DNA from: Candidatus Gastranaerophilales bacterium
Lineage (GTDB): Bacteria; Cyanobacteriota; Vampirovibrionia; Gastranaerophilales; Gastranaerophilaceae
NCBI GenBank assembly: GCA_947624325.1
Contig: CANQJT010000004.1
Span: forward strand, 1-64,000
Length of the DNA stretch: 64,000 bases
Direction: 5' to 3'
Both the position numbers and the translations under genes were made by a program. The notes beneath the pieces were generated by a model that was not told the origin of the DNA, did not search any database, and was given only the letters and a program-made list of their open reading frames with translations. Positions 26,888 through 35,900 of this stretch are shown piece by piece; position 1 is the first letter of the stretch; each line of letters begins with the position of its first letter.

Positions 26888-28759
26888 ATGTCGTCAAAAC
26901 AACAAACGAAACAAAAAGAAATCATAAATAATGTTTTCAGCACTCTTAATGAAGCTGTTTTATACTATGCAAATGAAGAATACGGTAAAGCAGAAGAAAA
27001 TCTGTCTTTGGCACATAAAATTTTTCTTGCAAAGAAAGATATTCCAAATGTTTCACTATGTTTATCTTTACTGGGATTAATTAAATATATTCAAAATCCT
27101 CAAAGCTACTATAAATCACTTTATTTACTGGAAGATTCAAAATTTCTTGCACAAAACTGCGGTCAAAAATCAATTATAGCAATAAATAAATTTGCATTTG
27201 GTCATATTTATTATTTAGAAAATAAATATAATGAAGCATTATTTTATTTGACATACAGCAGCACAGAGCTGAAAAACTATCCTGTTTTATACATAAAAGC
27301 ACATGAATTACTTGCATTAACATATATAAAATTACAAAATACCAAAATGGCATATGAATGCATAGAAAAAGCCGCTCAAATAAAATCAAAAGATGTCCCT
27401 GAAAAATTATATAAAGAAATAAAAGAGCTTTATGACAATTTTGTAAATTCAAACAGTACAATTCCAAATAAACTAAATAGCAATGAAAACGGGCTTGATA
27501 AAAAGCAGAATACAACTTTATTAAATGCGCTATCTGAAATAGCAAGAACAGTAAATGCGGAATCAAACCTTGATAAATTGCTTATAACAATAGCTGAACA
27601 AACAAAAATAGTTCTAAATGCCGACAGATGCAGTGTATTTTTATATGATAAAGATAAAAATGAATTATGGTCAAAAGTTGCCTTAGGAATGGAAAGCGAA
27701 GAAATAAGATTTTCTGCGGATAAAGGATTTGCAGGCTATGCTGTTAAAACAGGTGAAACAATAAGAATAAAAGATGCATATAAAGATACCAGATTTAATA
27801 AAGAAATAGATAAACATACAGGATATAAAACATATAACATGCTGTGTATGCCTATAAGAAATATTAAATTTGAAATTATAGGTGCTTTTCAGGTATTAAA
27901 TAAAAAAGATGGTGATTTTACCCCAGATGATGAAGAAATTTTGCTGGCAATAGGAACAAATGCCGGGATTGCTATAGAAAATAATTTATTATTTAATATC
28001 CAGCAGCAAATGTTAAAAGAGCAAAAAGAAGTATTTGACGGATTTATTGATACTTTAGCAGCTTCCATAGATGCAAGAGATAAAATAACTTTAGGTCATT
28101 CAAACAGGGTAAGGCTTTATTCAGAGTTAATCTCAAAAAAACTGGGTTTAAGCAACGATATAACAGAAATAATATCTAAAGCTGCCATGCTGCATGATAT
28201 CGGTAAAATTGGTATCAGAGATGCGGTTTTACAGAAAAAAGGCTCACTTACAAAAGAAGAATATGAACATATAAAAGAACATGTAAAAATTACTTATGAT
28301 ATTTTATGCAAAACTAATATTAATTCTTCTTTTTCCGAAATCACCGAAATTGCATCTTCTCATCACGAAAAATACGACGGAAGCGGTTATTTTAGAGGGT
28401 TAAAAGGTGAAAATATTCCCCTGGGCGGAAGAATACTTGCCGTAAGCGATGTATTTGATGCAATAACATCCGTTCGTCATTATCGTGACAGAATGCCGAT
28501 TTCAGATGCTTTAAAGATAATGACGGACGGAAAAAACAAACACTTTGACGGTAAAATTGTTGATGTCTTTTTATCTTTGCCTTGTGACGTTATAACAGAT
28601 ATTCTTATAAGCGAATATAAAATTAAATTAAAAGATAAAGACAGAAAAATATTATCAGATGTAAATTTAAAACAATTTGCGGATATCCTTCAAAAAGAAA
28701 AACCGACCCAAAAAGAAAAAGATATAACAGAAATTTTTAAACAGTATTATGTAAGGTAG
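26888..28759 (+). CDS. GAF and HD-GYP cyclic-di-GMP phosphodiesterase with a TPR-like N-terminus
   Basis: The 623-residue protein has TPR-like helices at residues 1-185, a GAF sensor domain at about 215-365, and a C-terminal HD-GYP domain with HDIGKIGI, HHEKYDGSGYFRGLKG and VSDVFDAIT. HD-GYP domains hydrolyse cyclic di-GMP. AAGGAT precedes ATG 26888. The response regulator starts 3 bp after its stop, so the pair likely works in one signalling circuit, although no histidine kinase is adjacent. Confidence 0.85.
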   Translation: MSSKQQTKQKEIINNVFSTLNEAVLYYANEEYGKAEENLSLAHKIFLAKKDIPNVSLCLSLLGLIKYIQNPQSYYKSLYLLEDSKFLAQNCGQKSIIAINKFAFGHIYYLENKYNEALFYLTYSSTELKNYPVLYIKAHELLALTYIKLQNTKMAYECIEKAAQIKSKDVPEKLYKEIKELYDNFVNSNSTIPNKLNSNENGLDKKQNTTLLNALSEIARTVNAESNLDKLLITIAEQTKIVLNADRCSVFLYDKDKNELWSKVALGMESEEIRFSADKGFAGYAVKTGETIRIKDAYKDTRFNKEIDKHTGYKTYNMLCMPIRNIKFEIIGAFQVLNKKDGDFTPDDEEILLAIGTNAGIAIENNLLFNIQQQMLKEQKEVFDGFIDTLAASIDARDKITLGHSNRVRLYSELISKKLGLSNDITEIISKAAMLHDIGKIGIRDAVLQKKGSLTKEEYEHIKEHVKITYDILCKTNINSSFSEITEIASSHHEKYDGSGYFRGLKGENIPLGGRILAVSDVFDAITSVRHYRDRMPISDALKIMTDGKNKHFDGKIVDVFLSLPCDVITDILISEYKIKLKDKDRKILSDVNLKQFADILQKEKPTQKEKDITEIFKQYYVR

Positions 28760-28762
28760 AAA

Positions 28763-29410
28763 ATGTACAATATACTAATTGTAGAAGATCACACGTTAAT
28801 AAGGTTCGGACTTAAAACAGCTTTTGAATCCAAAGATTTCATAAAAGAAATTTATGAAGCATCAAATGCGGAAGATGCAATAGAGTTATGCAAAAAACAT
28901 AAAATCAATGCCGTTATCATGGATTTAGGACTGCCTAATATGAACGGAATTGAAGCAACTCAAGCAATAAAAAAACTTAATAATAAAATAAAAATAATAA
29001 TATTAACCTCGCATAACAGCGAAGAAGAAGTTATCGATTCAATAAAAGCAGGTGCAAGTGCATATTGTTCAAAAGACATAAATCCTGAAAAATTGGCTGA
29101 TACAGTATTATCCGTTATAGAAGGAGCGGCATGGTTTGATCCTAAAATTTCTAATGTCGTACTTAATGCGGTGGCTAACGATAAAAAAACACATTCAGAT
29201 AATATTAATGAAGAATTTAATTTAACGGAAAGAGAAAAAGAAGTATTAGATTATATTTGTGAAGGTCTAAACAATAATGAAATATCAAAAATTTTGGATG
29301 TAAGTATTAATACGGTAAAAGTCCACGTCAGCAGTATAATACAAAAACTCGGGGTCGAAGACAGAACCCAAGTTGTTGTTAAAGCTTATAAAAGTTTAAA
29401 TAAAGATTAA
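28763..29410 (+). CDS. NarL/FixJ-type response regulator
   Basis: The 215-residue protein has a receiver domain with VEDH, phospho-acceptor Asp54 (IMDLGLPNMNG) and a conserved Lys in YCSKD, followed by a LuxR-type helix-turn-helix (LTEREKEVLDYICEGLNNNEIS...VKVHVSSI). It lies immediately after the HD-GYP gene. The partner kinase is not in the window. Confidence 0.9.
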   Translation: MYNILIVEDHTLIRFGLKTAFESKDFIKEIYEASNAEDAIELCKKHKINAVIMDLGLPNMNGIEATQAIKKLNNKIKIIILTSHNSEEEVIDSIKAGASAYCSKDINPEKLADTVLSVIEGAAWFDPKISNVVLNAVANDKKTHSDNINEEFNLTEREKEVLDYICEGLNNNEISKILDVSINTVKVHVSSIIQKLGVEDRTQVVVKAYKSLNKD

Positions 29411-30510
29411 ATTAAAAATTTTCCGTTTTCATAAATAAGGACATCATCGGCAAAGATTTTTCCGCCGTTTTTCATATTTTTAATTAAATCCCAATGTAAG
29501 CCGGAAACATTTTTTCCGCCGGTATCGGGATATGATGCCCCGACAGCCATATGAATAGAACCGCCGATTTTTTCATCGAATAAGATATTGCCCGTGACAT
29601 CTTGTATCATTTCATTTGTACCGATTGCGATTTCACCTACAAATCTTGAACCGTTATCCATATCTAGCATATTATTTAGATAGTCTTCGCCTTTTTCAGC
29701 CTTAGCTTCAATTACTTTCCCGTTTTTAAGTGTTAATAGGACTTTTTGAGCTTCATTTCCATGGTAAATTTGAGGGAAATCAAAATAAATTTGACCTTCA
29801 GCACTATCTTCAACAGGGGAAGTATAAACTTCACCATCAGGAAAATTACATTCACCCGCGCAGCTTTTCCAAATTCTGCCTGCAACATTAAAGGTAATAT
29901 CCGTTTTTTCACCCGTGATATGTATTTTAGATTTAGTATTGAGATAATCAGCTATTTTTTGCTGAAATTCACCTATTTCCTGCCATTTTTTAACAGGGTC
30001 ATCTATATGAAGCCAGCAGGATTTTATCAGAAATTCAGTGTATTCCTCAAGTGACATTTTAGCTTCCTGCGCAAGTGCGTGTGTCGGGAAATCCGCTATA
30101 ACCCACTTTAAATCGCCTTCTGCCGACCTTTTTAGCATTTTTTCAGATAAATGCTTCATTACACCCGAACGTTTTGCAAGTTTTTTTGAATCACACCTTG
30201 CCATATTTTTTACATTTAACGGAGCGCCTATTGATATTAAGTTTTTAGCTTTATCATATTCAAGCTCTGTCATAGGGTCAATATACTCAAGCTGTTCATC
30301 CGTTGCATTTTTTATAAATACTTCGTTTAATCCTTCAACTCCCATCCTTACAACGGGGTATCCGCCTTTTTTAAGCACCTGTTTATATATTTCTTTAACT
30401 AAGGGCTGTGATTGATAGGAATCCGTTCTTATTATTGTAAGTTCGCCTTTTTGAACTTTTACGGAATAATCAACTAAAACTTTTGCATATTTTTCCCATA
30501 AATTATCCAT
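29407..30510 (-). CDS. M29 family aminopeptidase
   Basis: The 367-residue protein has the M29 thermophilic aminopeptidase layout: GECNFPDGEVYTSP (metal-binding Glu), EIAIGTNEMI, and the C-terminal HMAVGASYPDTGG...GLHWDLI. Such enzymes release N-terminal residues using two metal ions. It is the last gene of the lipid A operon (2 bp after lpxA) and converges on the response regulator with a 4-bp overlap. Confidence 0.88.
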   Translation of the reverse strand: MDNLWEKYAKVLVDYSVKVQKGELTIIRTDSYQSQPLVKEIYKQVLKKGGYPVVRMGVEGLNEVFIKNATDEQLEYIDPMTELEYDKAKNLISIGAPLNVKNMARCDSKKLAKRSGVMKHLSEKMLKRSAEGDLKWVIADFPTHALAQEAKMSLEEYTEFLIKSCWLHIDDPVKKWQEIGEFQQKIADYLNTKSKIHITGEKTDITFNVAGRIWKSCAGECNFPDGEVYTSPVEDSAEGQIYFDFPQIYHGNEAQKVLLTLKNGKVIEAKAEKGEDYLNNMLDMDNGSRFVGEIAIGTNEMIQDVTGNILFDEKIGGSIHMAVGASYPDTGGKNVSGLHWDLIKNMKNGGKIFADDVLIYENGKFLI

Positions 30511-30512
30511 AT

Positions 30513-31316
30513 TTACACCTCGTCATTATTTAAAGCATTAAGCCTGCCTAAATATATACCTCTTTTAGATGTTTTAATAAAATCAGTAAGTCTTAATATA
30601 TTCTTATCATTCGGATACATTTCTTCAAGCTCTTTTACTACGTTTGAAAGTGTTGTTTTTCTTGCTTCAATTAATCTGTAAGCCTCTCTTATATTTTTAA
30701 TTTCTTCTGAAGAAAAACCTCTTCTTTTCAAGCCAATTACATTAGGCCCGTGTAAAACAGCAGGTGCACTTGCTGCTTTTGCGAAAGGAGGAATATCCAT
30801 TCTTGCAGCCGAAAAACCTGAAATTATAACATATTCACCTATTCTTATATTTTGGTGATAAACACTCATACCGCCTAAAAATGCACATTTTCCGACATGA
30901 ACATGCCCTCCGATTGTTGCTAAGTTTGCAAATATAGCTTCATCTTCTACAACGCAATTATGTGCAACATGGCTTGATGCCATAAATAAACATTTATCGC
31001 CGACTTTTGTAACGGCGCCATCCTCGCCTGCAGCACGGTTTATTGTTACATATTCTTTTATTATACAATTTTTACCGATTAAGGCTTTTGTTTTCTGCCC
31101 TTTATAGCTTAAATCCTGCGGTGCCGTGCCTAAGCTTGCAAACGGATATATTATTGTTCCGTCACCTATTTCACAATGTTCCAAATAAGCATTTGCTATA
31201 ATTTTAACATTTTCGCCTAATACAACATCTTCGCCGATAATAACATTCGGCCCAATCTCGCAGCTTTCAGGGATTACAGCATTTTCAGCTATTATTGCCG
31301 TTTTATGAATTGTCAT
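30513..31316 (-). CDS. lpxA: UDP-N-acetylglucosamine acyltransferase
   Basis: The 267-residue left-handed beta-helix protein has hexapeptide repeats and the catalytic His in SSHVAHNC. The C-terminal helical part (GLKRRGFSSEEIKNIREAYR) is typical of LpxA. It catalyses the first acylation of lipid A synthesis in the cytoplasm. It lies 9 bp after fabZ. Confidence 0.95.
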   Translation of the reverse strand: MTIHKTAIIAENAVIPESCEIGPNVIIGEDVVLGENVKIIANAYLEHCEIGDGTIIYPFASLGTAPQDLSYKGQKTKALIGKNCIIKEYVTINRAAGEDGAVTKVGDKCLFMASSHVAHNCVVEDEAIFANLATIGGHVHVGKCAFLGGMSVYHQNIRIGEYVIISGFSAARMDIPPFAKAASAPAVLHGPNVIGLKRRGFSSEEIKNIREAYRLIEARKTTLSNVVKELEEMYPNDKNILRLTDFIKTSKRGIYLGRLNALNNDEV

Positions 31317-31325
31317 AATTTTCTC

Positions 31326-31778
31326 CTATTTTTTACCGACCATTGAAAACATTAAATCTGCCTCAACAGCCAAATGTCCGTCAACTATACCTTTTGCATG
31401 CACTTTTGCTATAGGTCCTTTTACTTTTAATAATTCCGATTCAATTTCAAACTTATCACCCGGAATTACCTGTTTTCTAAATCTTACTCCGTCAATTCCT
31501 GCATATAAGAATAATTTATCTTTATATTCCGGCAGTGGAACTAAGCATCCTGCAGATACCTGAGCCATAGCTTCCAATTGCAATACTCCGGGGAATACGG
31601 GATTACCGGGAAAATGTCCCGTAAAAAATGCCTCATTTACCGTTAAATTTTTATATCCTTTGCAGTATTTACCCGGTATGCATTCCGTTATTCTGTCTAC
31701 CAATATAAAAGGATATCTGTGAGGTATTAAATCCATTATCCCTTTTATGTCAAATTGAAGTACCTGTTCTTCCGTCAT
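31326..31778 (-). CDS. fabZ: 3-hydroxyacyl-ACP dehydratase
   Basis: The 150-residue hot-dog protein has the catalytic His in FTGHFPGNP and the Glu in LQLEAMAQ. It dehydrates hydroxyacyl-ACP, competing with LpxA and LpxD for substrate, which fits its position between lpxC and lpxA. It overlaps lpxC by 4 bp. Confidence 0.95.
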   Translation of the reverse strand: MTEEQVLQFDIKGIMDLIPHRYPFILVDRITECIPGKYCKGYKNLTVNEAFFTGHFPGNPVFPGVLQLEAMAQVSAGCLVPLPEYKDKLFLYAGIDGVRFRKQVIPGDKFEIESELLKVKGPIAKVHAKGIVDGHLAVEADLMFSMVGKK

Positions 31779-32584
31779 TGTGCCTCCCTTATTAATTTAT
31801 TTTTTAATTCTTTTGCAACTATAGTGTGAACGGTATGTCCTGCTTCTTTTACCGATATTTCACCTTTGAAATTAAGTATATTACAACCTGCAAGGTAAAA
31901 ATCACCGATTAAATCAAGTATTTTATGCTTTATTGGTTCATATTCCGATTTTAACTCTGCGGTATACCCGTCATCAGTGAGTCCAAGTGTGTTTTCCAGA
32001 CTTGCACCTCTTCCGTATCCTGCTTTTTGAAGCATTTCCAGTTCAGCTAAATACCCAAATGTTCTGGCTTCAATAATCTCGTTTAAGTTGTTTAAATCCA
32101 ATGCCGCCCAGCGATTTTTTAAATCCTTATGTTTATAATTTACCCCGTAAGTCAAATTCAAATTATCCGAAGGCAAAACAATTAAATGTGTTTTACCGTT
32201 TAAATAATACAGCGGTTCTTTTACTTTCATTTGAGTGGTGTCAGGGTTTTCAATTCCTGCATTTTTAAAGGCATCAACCCAAGTTTTAGAACTTCCGTCA
32301 AGTATCGGCAGTTCATAGTGAGTTAAATAAATATCAAGCGCCGTAATTCTGCATATTGCACATGCTGCCATAAAATGCTCTATCAGCATTATTTTTATAT
32401 CATTGTTACCGATAACCGTGCAATGCTCGGTTGAAACAATGTTATCGACATCAGCTTCTACTACCCTGCCCCCGAAATGAAAACGAATACCTTTTTGCTC
32501 TGACGGGCATACTTTTGCTTCACTTTCAAGCCCTGTCATTAAAGCAGTTGATTTTAAAATAACTTCTTTTTTTATTGTTCCCAT
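31775..32584 (-). CDS. lpxC: UDP-3-O-acyl-N-acetylglucosamine deacetylase
   Basis: The 269-residue zinc enzyme has MLIEHFMAA (first zinc His) and KHKILDLIGDFYL (second His and Asp); the C-terminal GHTVHTIVA carries the catalytic His. It is a single domain, not a fusion with FabZ. It performs the committed step of lipid A synthesis. Confidence 0.95.
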   Translation of the reverse strand: MGTIKKEVILKSTALMTGLESEAKVCPSEQKGIRFHFGGRVVEADVDNIVSTEHCTVIGNNDIKIMLIEHFMAACAICRITALDIYLTHYELPILDGSSKTWVDAFKNAGIENPDTTQMKVKEPLYYLNGKTHLIVLPSDNLNLTYGVNYKHKDLKNRWAALDLNNLNEIIEARTFGYLAELEMLQKAGYGRGASLENTLGLTDDGYTAELKSEYEPIKHKILDLIGDFYLAGCNILNFKGEISVKEAGHTVHTIVAKELKNKLIREAQ

Positions 32585-32588
32585 TAAA

Positions 32589-33677
32589 TTAATCCTTTAA
32601 AAGGTGTTCATAATCCTTAAATTTATTAACGAGGTCTTCAGCCTTTTTCATTGTTTTCATATGTTTAATAAAATCTTTTCTCGGCATAGCGGGAGCACCT
32701 ATAAGAATTGATTTTTCGGGAAAACTTCTTGTAATCCCTGCTTTTGCCATAACAATAGAATCACTGCCTATTTCAATATGATCAGCCATACCGACTTGAC
32801 CTGCTATTACAACTCTGTCGCCTATCTTACAGCTTCCTGCTATACCGACTTGTGAAACAATCATACAGCCCTTGCCGATTTTACAGTTATGTCCGATTTG
32901 AACGAGATTATCAATTTTGGTCTGCTCGCCGATTACTGTATTTTCTATTGTACCCTTATCAATACAAGTATTTGCACCGATTTCAACATCATCTTCTATA
33001 ACAACAGAGCCGACAGAAGGAATTTTAAATATCTTTTGGTCTGAATTATCCTGTTTTACCTTACCTTCTTCACGAGCATTTTCTACGTTGTTCGGATTTT
33101 CCGTAACAAAGCTGAACCCGTCTGCAGCAATACTTACTCCGTGCTGAAGAATAACTCTGTTTCCGATTATTGCATTATCGCCAATGTTGCACCCGGGGTG
33201 AAACAGGCAATTTTCGCCGATTTGAACACTGCGACCGATATATGTATTTGCAAGTATTTTTGTATTCTTTCCTACTGATACATTTCTTGATATAACTACA
33301 TTCGGCCCGATTGAAACATTTTCGCCAAGTTTTGCCGTAGGATGAACAACCGCTGAAGGATGAACACCTGCCGTGCTTTCAGGCGGCATATAGAATAAAT
33401 GAAGTAATTTCATCATAGCTAAACGAGGTCGTTCCGCTTCTATTGTTGAAATCAGCTCCGAAGTAACACCTATCGGAACTAATGCTGCTTTTGCTTTAGT
33501 TTTTGATAAATTTTCTATTTCATCTTCATTTAAAGCAAGTGCTAAAGTGTTTTCATCAGCCAATAACGGAGGCCCCAACCTTGAAATTTTTACATCTTCA
33601 AGCTTTGTCAATATACCGCCGACTATCTGCGATATCTCTTCTAACGAGTATTCTTTCATTATATCTATATCCCTCAT
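32589..33677 (-). CDS. lpxD: UDP-3-O-acylglucosamine N-acyltransferase
   Basis: The 362-residue protein has an N-terminal uridine-binding domain, then hexapeptide beta-helix coils with the catalytic His in [10 protein letters not shown], then a C-terminal helix ([14 protein letters not shown]). It is the first gene of lpxD-lpxC-fabZ-lpxA. ATG 33677 follows AGAGGA; an in-frame ATG at 33659 is an alternative. lpxB is not in this operon. Confidence 0.94.
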   Translation of the reverse strand: MRDIDIMKEYSLEEISQIVGGILTKLEDVKISRLGPPLLADENTLALALNEDEIENLSKTKAKAALVPIGVTSELISTIEAERPRLAMMKLLHLFYMPPESTAGVHPSAVVHPTAKLGENVSIGPNVVISRNVSVGKNTKILANTYIGRSVQIGENCLFHPGCNIGDNAIIGNRVILQHGVSIAADGFSFVTENPNNVENAREEGKVKQDNSDQKIFKIPSVGSVVIEDDVEIGANTCIDKGTIENTVIGEQTKIDNLVQIGHNCKIGKGCMIVSQVGIAGSCKIGDRVVIAGQVGMADHIEIGSDSIVMAKAGITRSFPEKSILIGAPAMPRKDFIKHMKTMKKAEDLVNKFKDYEHLLKD

Positions 33678-33703
33678 ATTATATTCCTCTTTTGATTATA
33701 TTT

Positions 33704-33732
33704 ATTGTAATACGAGGGCAGGGAAAATACAA
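33704..33732 (-). promoter_or_regulatory. Promoter of the lipid A operon
   Basis: On the minus strand TTGTAT (33727-33732) and TACAAT (33704-33709) are spaced by 17 bp, 26 bp before the lpxD ATG. The site begins close to the 3' end of the XRE gene. Confidence 0.5.
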
Positions 33733-33737
33733 TTTTT

Positions 33738-33950
33738 TTATTCAAAATCAAACAAATCTTTTACTTTTATATTAAGATTATCCGCTATAATTTTTAATTT
33801 TGAAACAGTAATATCGGTTTGGGCTGTTTCGATTAAACTTATCATTGAACGTGAAATACCATTTATTCCTAAATCATCTTGAGTTAAGTTTTTGCCTGCT
33901 CTTAACTTTTTAAGGTGTTTTGCAAATTTTTGTAAATATTCCTTGTTCAT
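33738..33950 (-). CDS. Small XRE-family transcription regulator
   Basis: The 70-residue protein is a single Cro/CI-type helix-turn-helix (LKKLRAGKNLTQDDLG...SRSMISLIETAQTDI). ATG 33950 is chosen over the in-frame start at 33983 because it begins the domain directly. It is divergent from a 72-residue gene across a 64-bp spacer with direct repeats, so autoregulation and control of that neighbour are likely. Confidence 0.8.
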   Translation of the reverse strand: MNKEYLQKFAKHLKKLRAGKNLTQDDLGINGISRSMISLIETAQTDITVSKLKIIADNLNIKVKDLFDFE

Positions 33951-33969
33951 GTAATTATTGTTAGTTATA

Positions 33970-34000
33970 CTAGCATTAATCACAACTAATCACACTAGCA
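33970..34000. promoter_or_regulatory. Candidate operator between divergent small genes
   Basis: TAATCACA occurs at 33977-33984 and 33987-33994, exactly one helical turn apart, and CTAGCA occurs on each side (33970-33975 and 33995-34000). This is a plausible binding site for the adjacent XRE regulator. Confidence 0.45.
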
Positions 34001-34014
34001 AAGAGAAGTGTAAT

Positions 34015-34233
34015 ATGAAAAAGAACAATGATTTGAACCTTAGCGAAAAAGCCGCTGATATCGGTAATAAACTTGAACGGATAAACACCCTTATGAATTT
34101 TATGGAAAAAGCTCTGGAAGGAGAAGTCGAAGTTAAACCTAAAAAATTAATCAGTTTAAGTTATATAATTAATGATTATTTATCTGAAGTCATCACAAAA
34201 TTTGATGAACTTGAATGTATTATAAACAATTAA
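34015..34233 (+). CDS. Small helical hypothetical protein
   Basis: The 72-residue, charged, mostly helical protein (MKKNNDLNLSEKAADIGNKL...) has no recognised domain. ATG 34015 follows GAGAAG and is preferred over an in-frame start at 33958 that would cover the operator. It is divergent from the XRE regulator and overlaps the 3' end of rfaE2 by 4 bp. Confidence 0.6.
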   Translation: MKKNNDLNLSEKAADIGNKLERINTLMNFMEKALEGEVEVKPKKLISLSYIINDYLSEVITKFDELECIINN

Positions 34234-34694
34234 CTCTTTCTCATCTTTTCAATAATGGAAGTAGTGGATTTGCCTTCTACAAAACTTATGAACTCTATTC
34301 TACCCCCGTTTTCCATTATCTCTTTTGCCTCGGGCAGAGTTTCTATTGTATAATCCGCACCTTTTGTATGGACATCGGGTTTTATTTGAAGTAATAAGTC
34401 TAAAGGTGAATCTTCATCAAATAAAACTACATAATCTACACTTCTTAAGGCGCTTAAAACTTCGGCTCTATCGTTTTCATTATTTATCGGGCGCCCTTCG
34501 CCCTTTATACTCCTTACCGACTTATCGGAGTTTAAAGCGACAATTAAAACATCCGCAAAACTTTTTGTTTTTTCCAAATACCTCACATGCCCGACATGCA
34601 GAATATCAAAGCAGCCATTGGTAGTAACAATTGTTTTGCCTTCGGCTCTTAATTTATTTATCAGATTATCTAAATCACAACGATTAACAAGCAT
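34230..34694 (-). CDS. rfaE2: D-glycero-beta-D-manno-heptose 1-phosphate adenylyltransferase
   Basis: The 154-residue nucleotidyltransferase has TTNGCFDILHVGHVRYL (the HxGH active site) and the C-terminal GKSTTSIIEKM motif. It corresponds to the C-terminal half of E. coli HldE as a separate protein and makes ADP-heptose for the lipopolysaccharide core. No kinase half is nearby. Confidence 0.92.
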   Translation of the reverse strand: MLVNRCDLDNLINKLRAEGKTIVTTNGCFDILHVGHVRYLEKTKSFADVLIVALNSDKSVRSIKGEGRPINNENDRAEVLSALRSVDYVVLFDEDSPLDLLLQIKPDVHTKGADYTIETLPEAKEIMENGGRIEFISFVEGKSTTSIIEKMRKS

Positions 34695-34703
34695 AAATTC
34701 TCC

Positions 34704-34731
34704 TAAAAAATGCGGAGCAAAATTGCTCCGC
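34704..34731 (-). terminator. Terminator after the PpiC-type chaperone gene
   Basis: GCGGAGCAA (34712-34720) pairs with TTGCTCCGC (34723-34731). On the minus strand a T run follows. It lies 9 bp after the stop of the 34740-35882 gene. Confidence 0.85.
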
Positions 34732-34739
34732 TATTAATA

Positions 34740-35882
34740 TTATTTCTTTTGTTCTTCAGAATTTTGACCGAATTGATTTTGCACCTGAGGATTTTGAGCG
34801 GCAGCTTTTTTTATTTTTTCCTGAAGTTTTTCGGGATTATAATTTTCATCAAGATATTCAATTTTAGCATCTTTTCTTAAAGCTTCTATTTTGTTTTTAA
34901 GAATATCAACTTTATCCTGACTTTCGAGGAAATTAATAATATCTTTTTTGCTTTGCTCAAAAGATAAAGTACCTGCTTCAGCTCTGTCTGTTACCATAAT
35001 AATGTGATATCCGTATGGAGTTTGAACAACTTCGCTTATAGTATTAGGTTTCATAGAAAATGCTTTATTAGAGAATGCTTCTACCATTTCATCCTTAGCA
35101 AAAAATCCCAAATCACCGCCTCTTTGAGCTGTCATTACATCTTGAGAATTTTCCTTTGCTATTTTAGCAAATGTTGAAGGAGCTTTTTTTACCTTTGCAT
35201 GCAGTTCTTCTGCCTGTTTCTTTAAAGTATTCATTTCTTCTTCAGTTTTTTTATTTAACTCTTCATCAGTTATATCTTTATTGTCTTCTTTTAATTTTGC
35301 TTTTATCTGTTCCGGATTTGCTACAATTAATATATGAGAAGCTCTTACTTTTTGAGGATATTTAAATTTATCAAGATTATTTAAATAATATTTTTTCGCT
35401 TCTGCTTCACCTACGGATACAATACCTATTGTATCAACGAATTTTTTTATTTTTATTTCTTCTTCCAAGTCTTTTTTAAATTTATCATATGTAACACCGT
35501 TAGCTTTTAAAATTTGCATAAATTGGTCTTTTGAACCGAATTTTGCCAGAATTTCTTTTTCTGCCTGCTCCAGTTCTTCTTTTGAAACGTTTATTTTTAA
35601 TTTTTCCATTTCATTATTTACAAGAGCATTTACTATTAATTCAGAGATTACTTTTTCCTGCATCATTAATGAAAATACATTTTCTCTGTCATTTTTTAAA
35701 TCTATTCCCATTTGAGAAAACATATTATTTGATGTAACCGAATCATAAGCTTTTTCAAAATCACTTTTTGTTATAACCGTATTATTTACTTTTACTATGG
35801 CATCATCATTTTTCTTGAGCGAACAGCCCGTAAAAACAAACATTGCCAACAGTACTGTAAAAATTACTTTTAATTTGTTCAT
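34740..35882 (-). CDS. PpiC-type peptidyl-prolyl isomerase lipoprotein (SurA/PrsA-like)
   Basis: The 380-residue protein has a lipoprotein signal with lipobox FTGC (Cys20), an N-terminal SurA-like helical chaperone region, then one parvulin domain (VRASHILIVANPEQ...GGDLGFFAKDEMVEAF...TPYGYHIIMV). It assists folding of exported or outer-membrane proteins. It starts 18 bp after mfd and is followed by a strong terminator. Confidence 0.88.
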   Translation of the reverse strand: MNKLKVIFTVLLAMFVFTGCSLKKNDDAIVKVNNTVITKSDFEKAYDSVTSNNMFSQMGIDLKNDRENVFSLMMQEKVISELIVNALVNNEMEKLKINVSKEELEQAEKEILAKFGSKDQFMQILKANGVTYDKFKKDLEEEIKIKKFVDTIGIVSVGEAEAKKYYLNNLDKFKYPQKVRASHILIVANPEQIKAKLKEDNKDITDEELNKKTEEEMNTLKKQAEELHAKVKKAPSTFAKIAKENSQDVMTAQRGGDLGFFAKDEMVEAFSNKAFSMKPNTISEVVQTPYGYHIIMVTDRAEAGTLSFEQSKKDIINFLESQDKVDILKNKIEALRKDAKIEYLDENYNPEKLQEKIKKAAAQNPQVQNQFGQNSEEQKK

Positions 35883-35900
35883 TTATATCTCCTTAAATTA

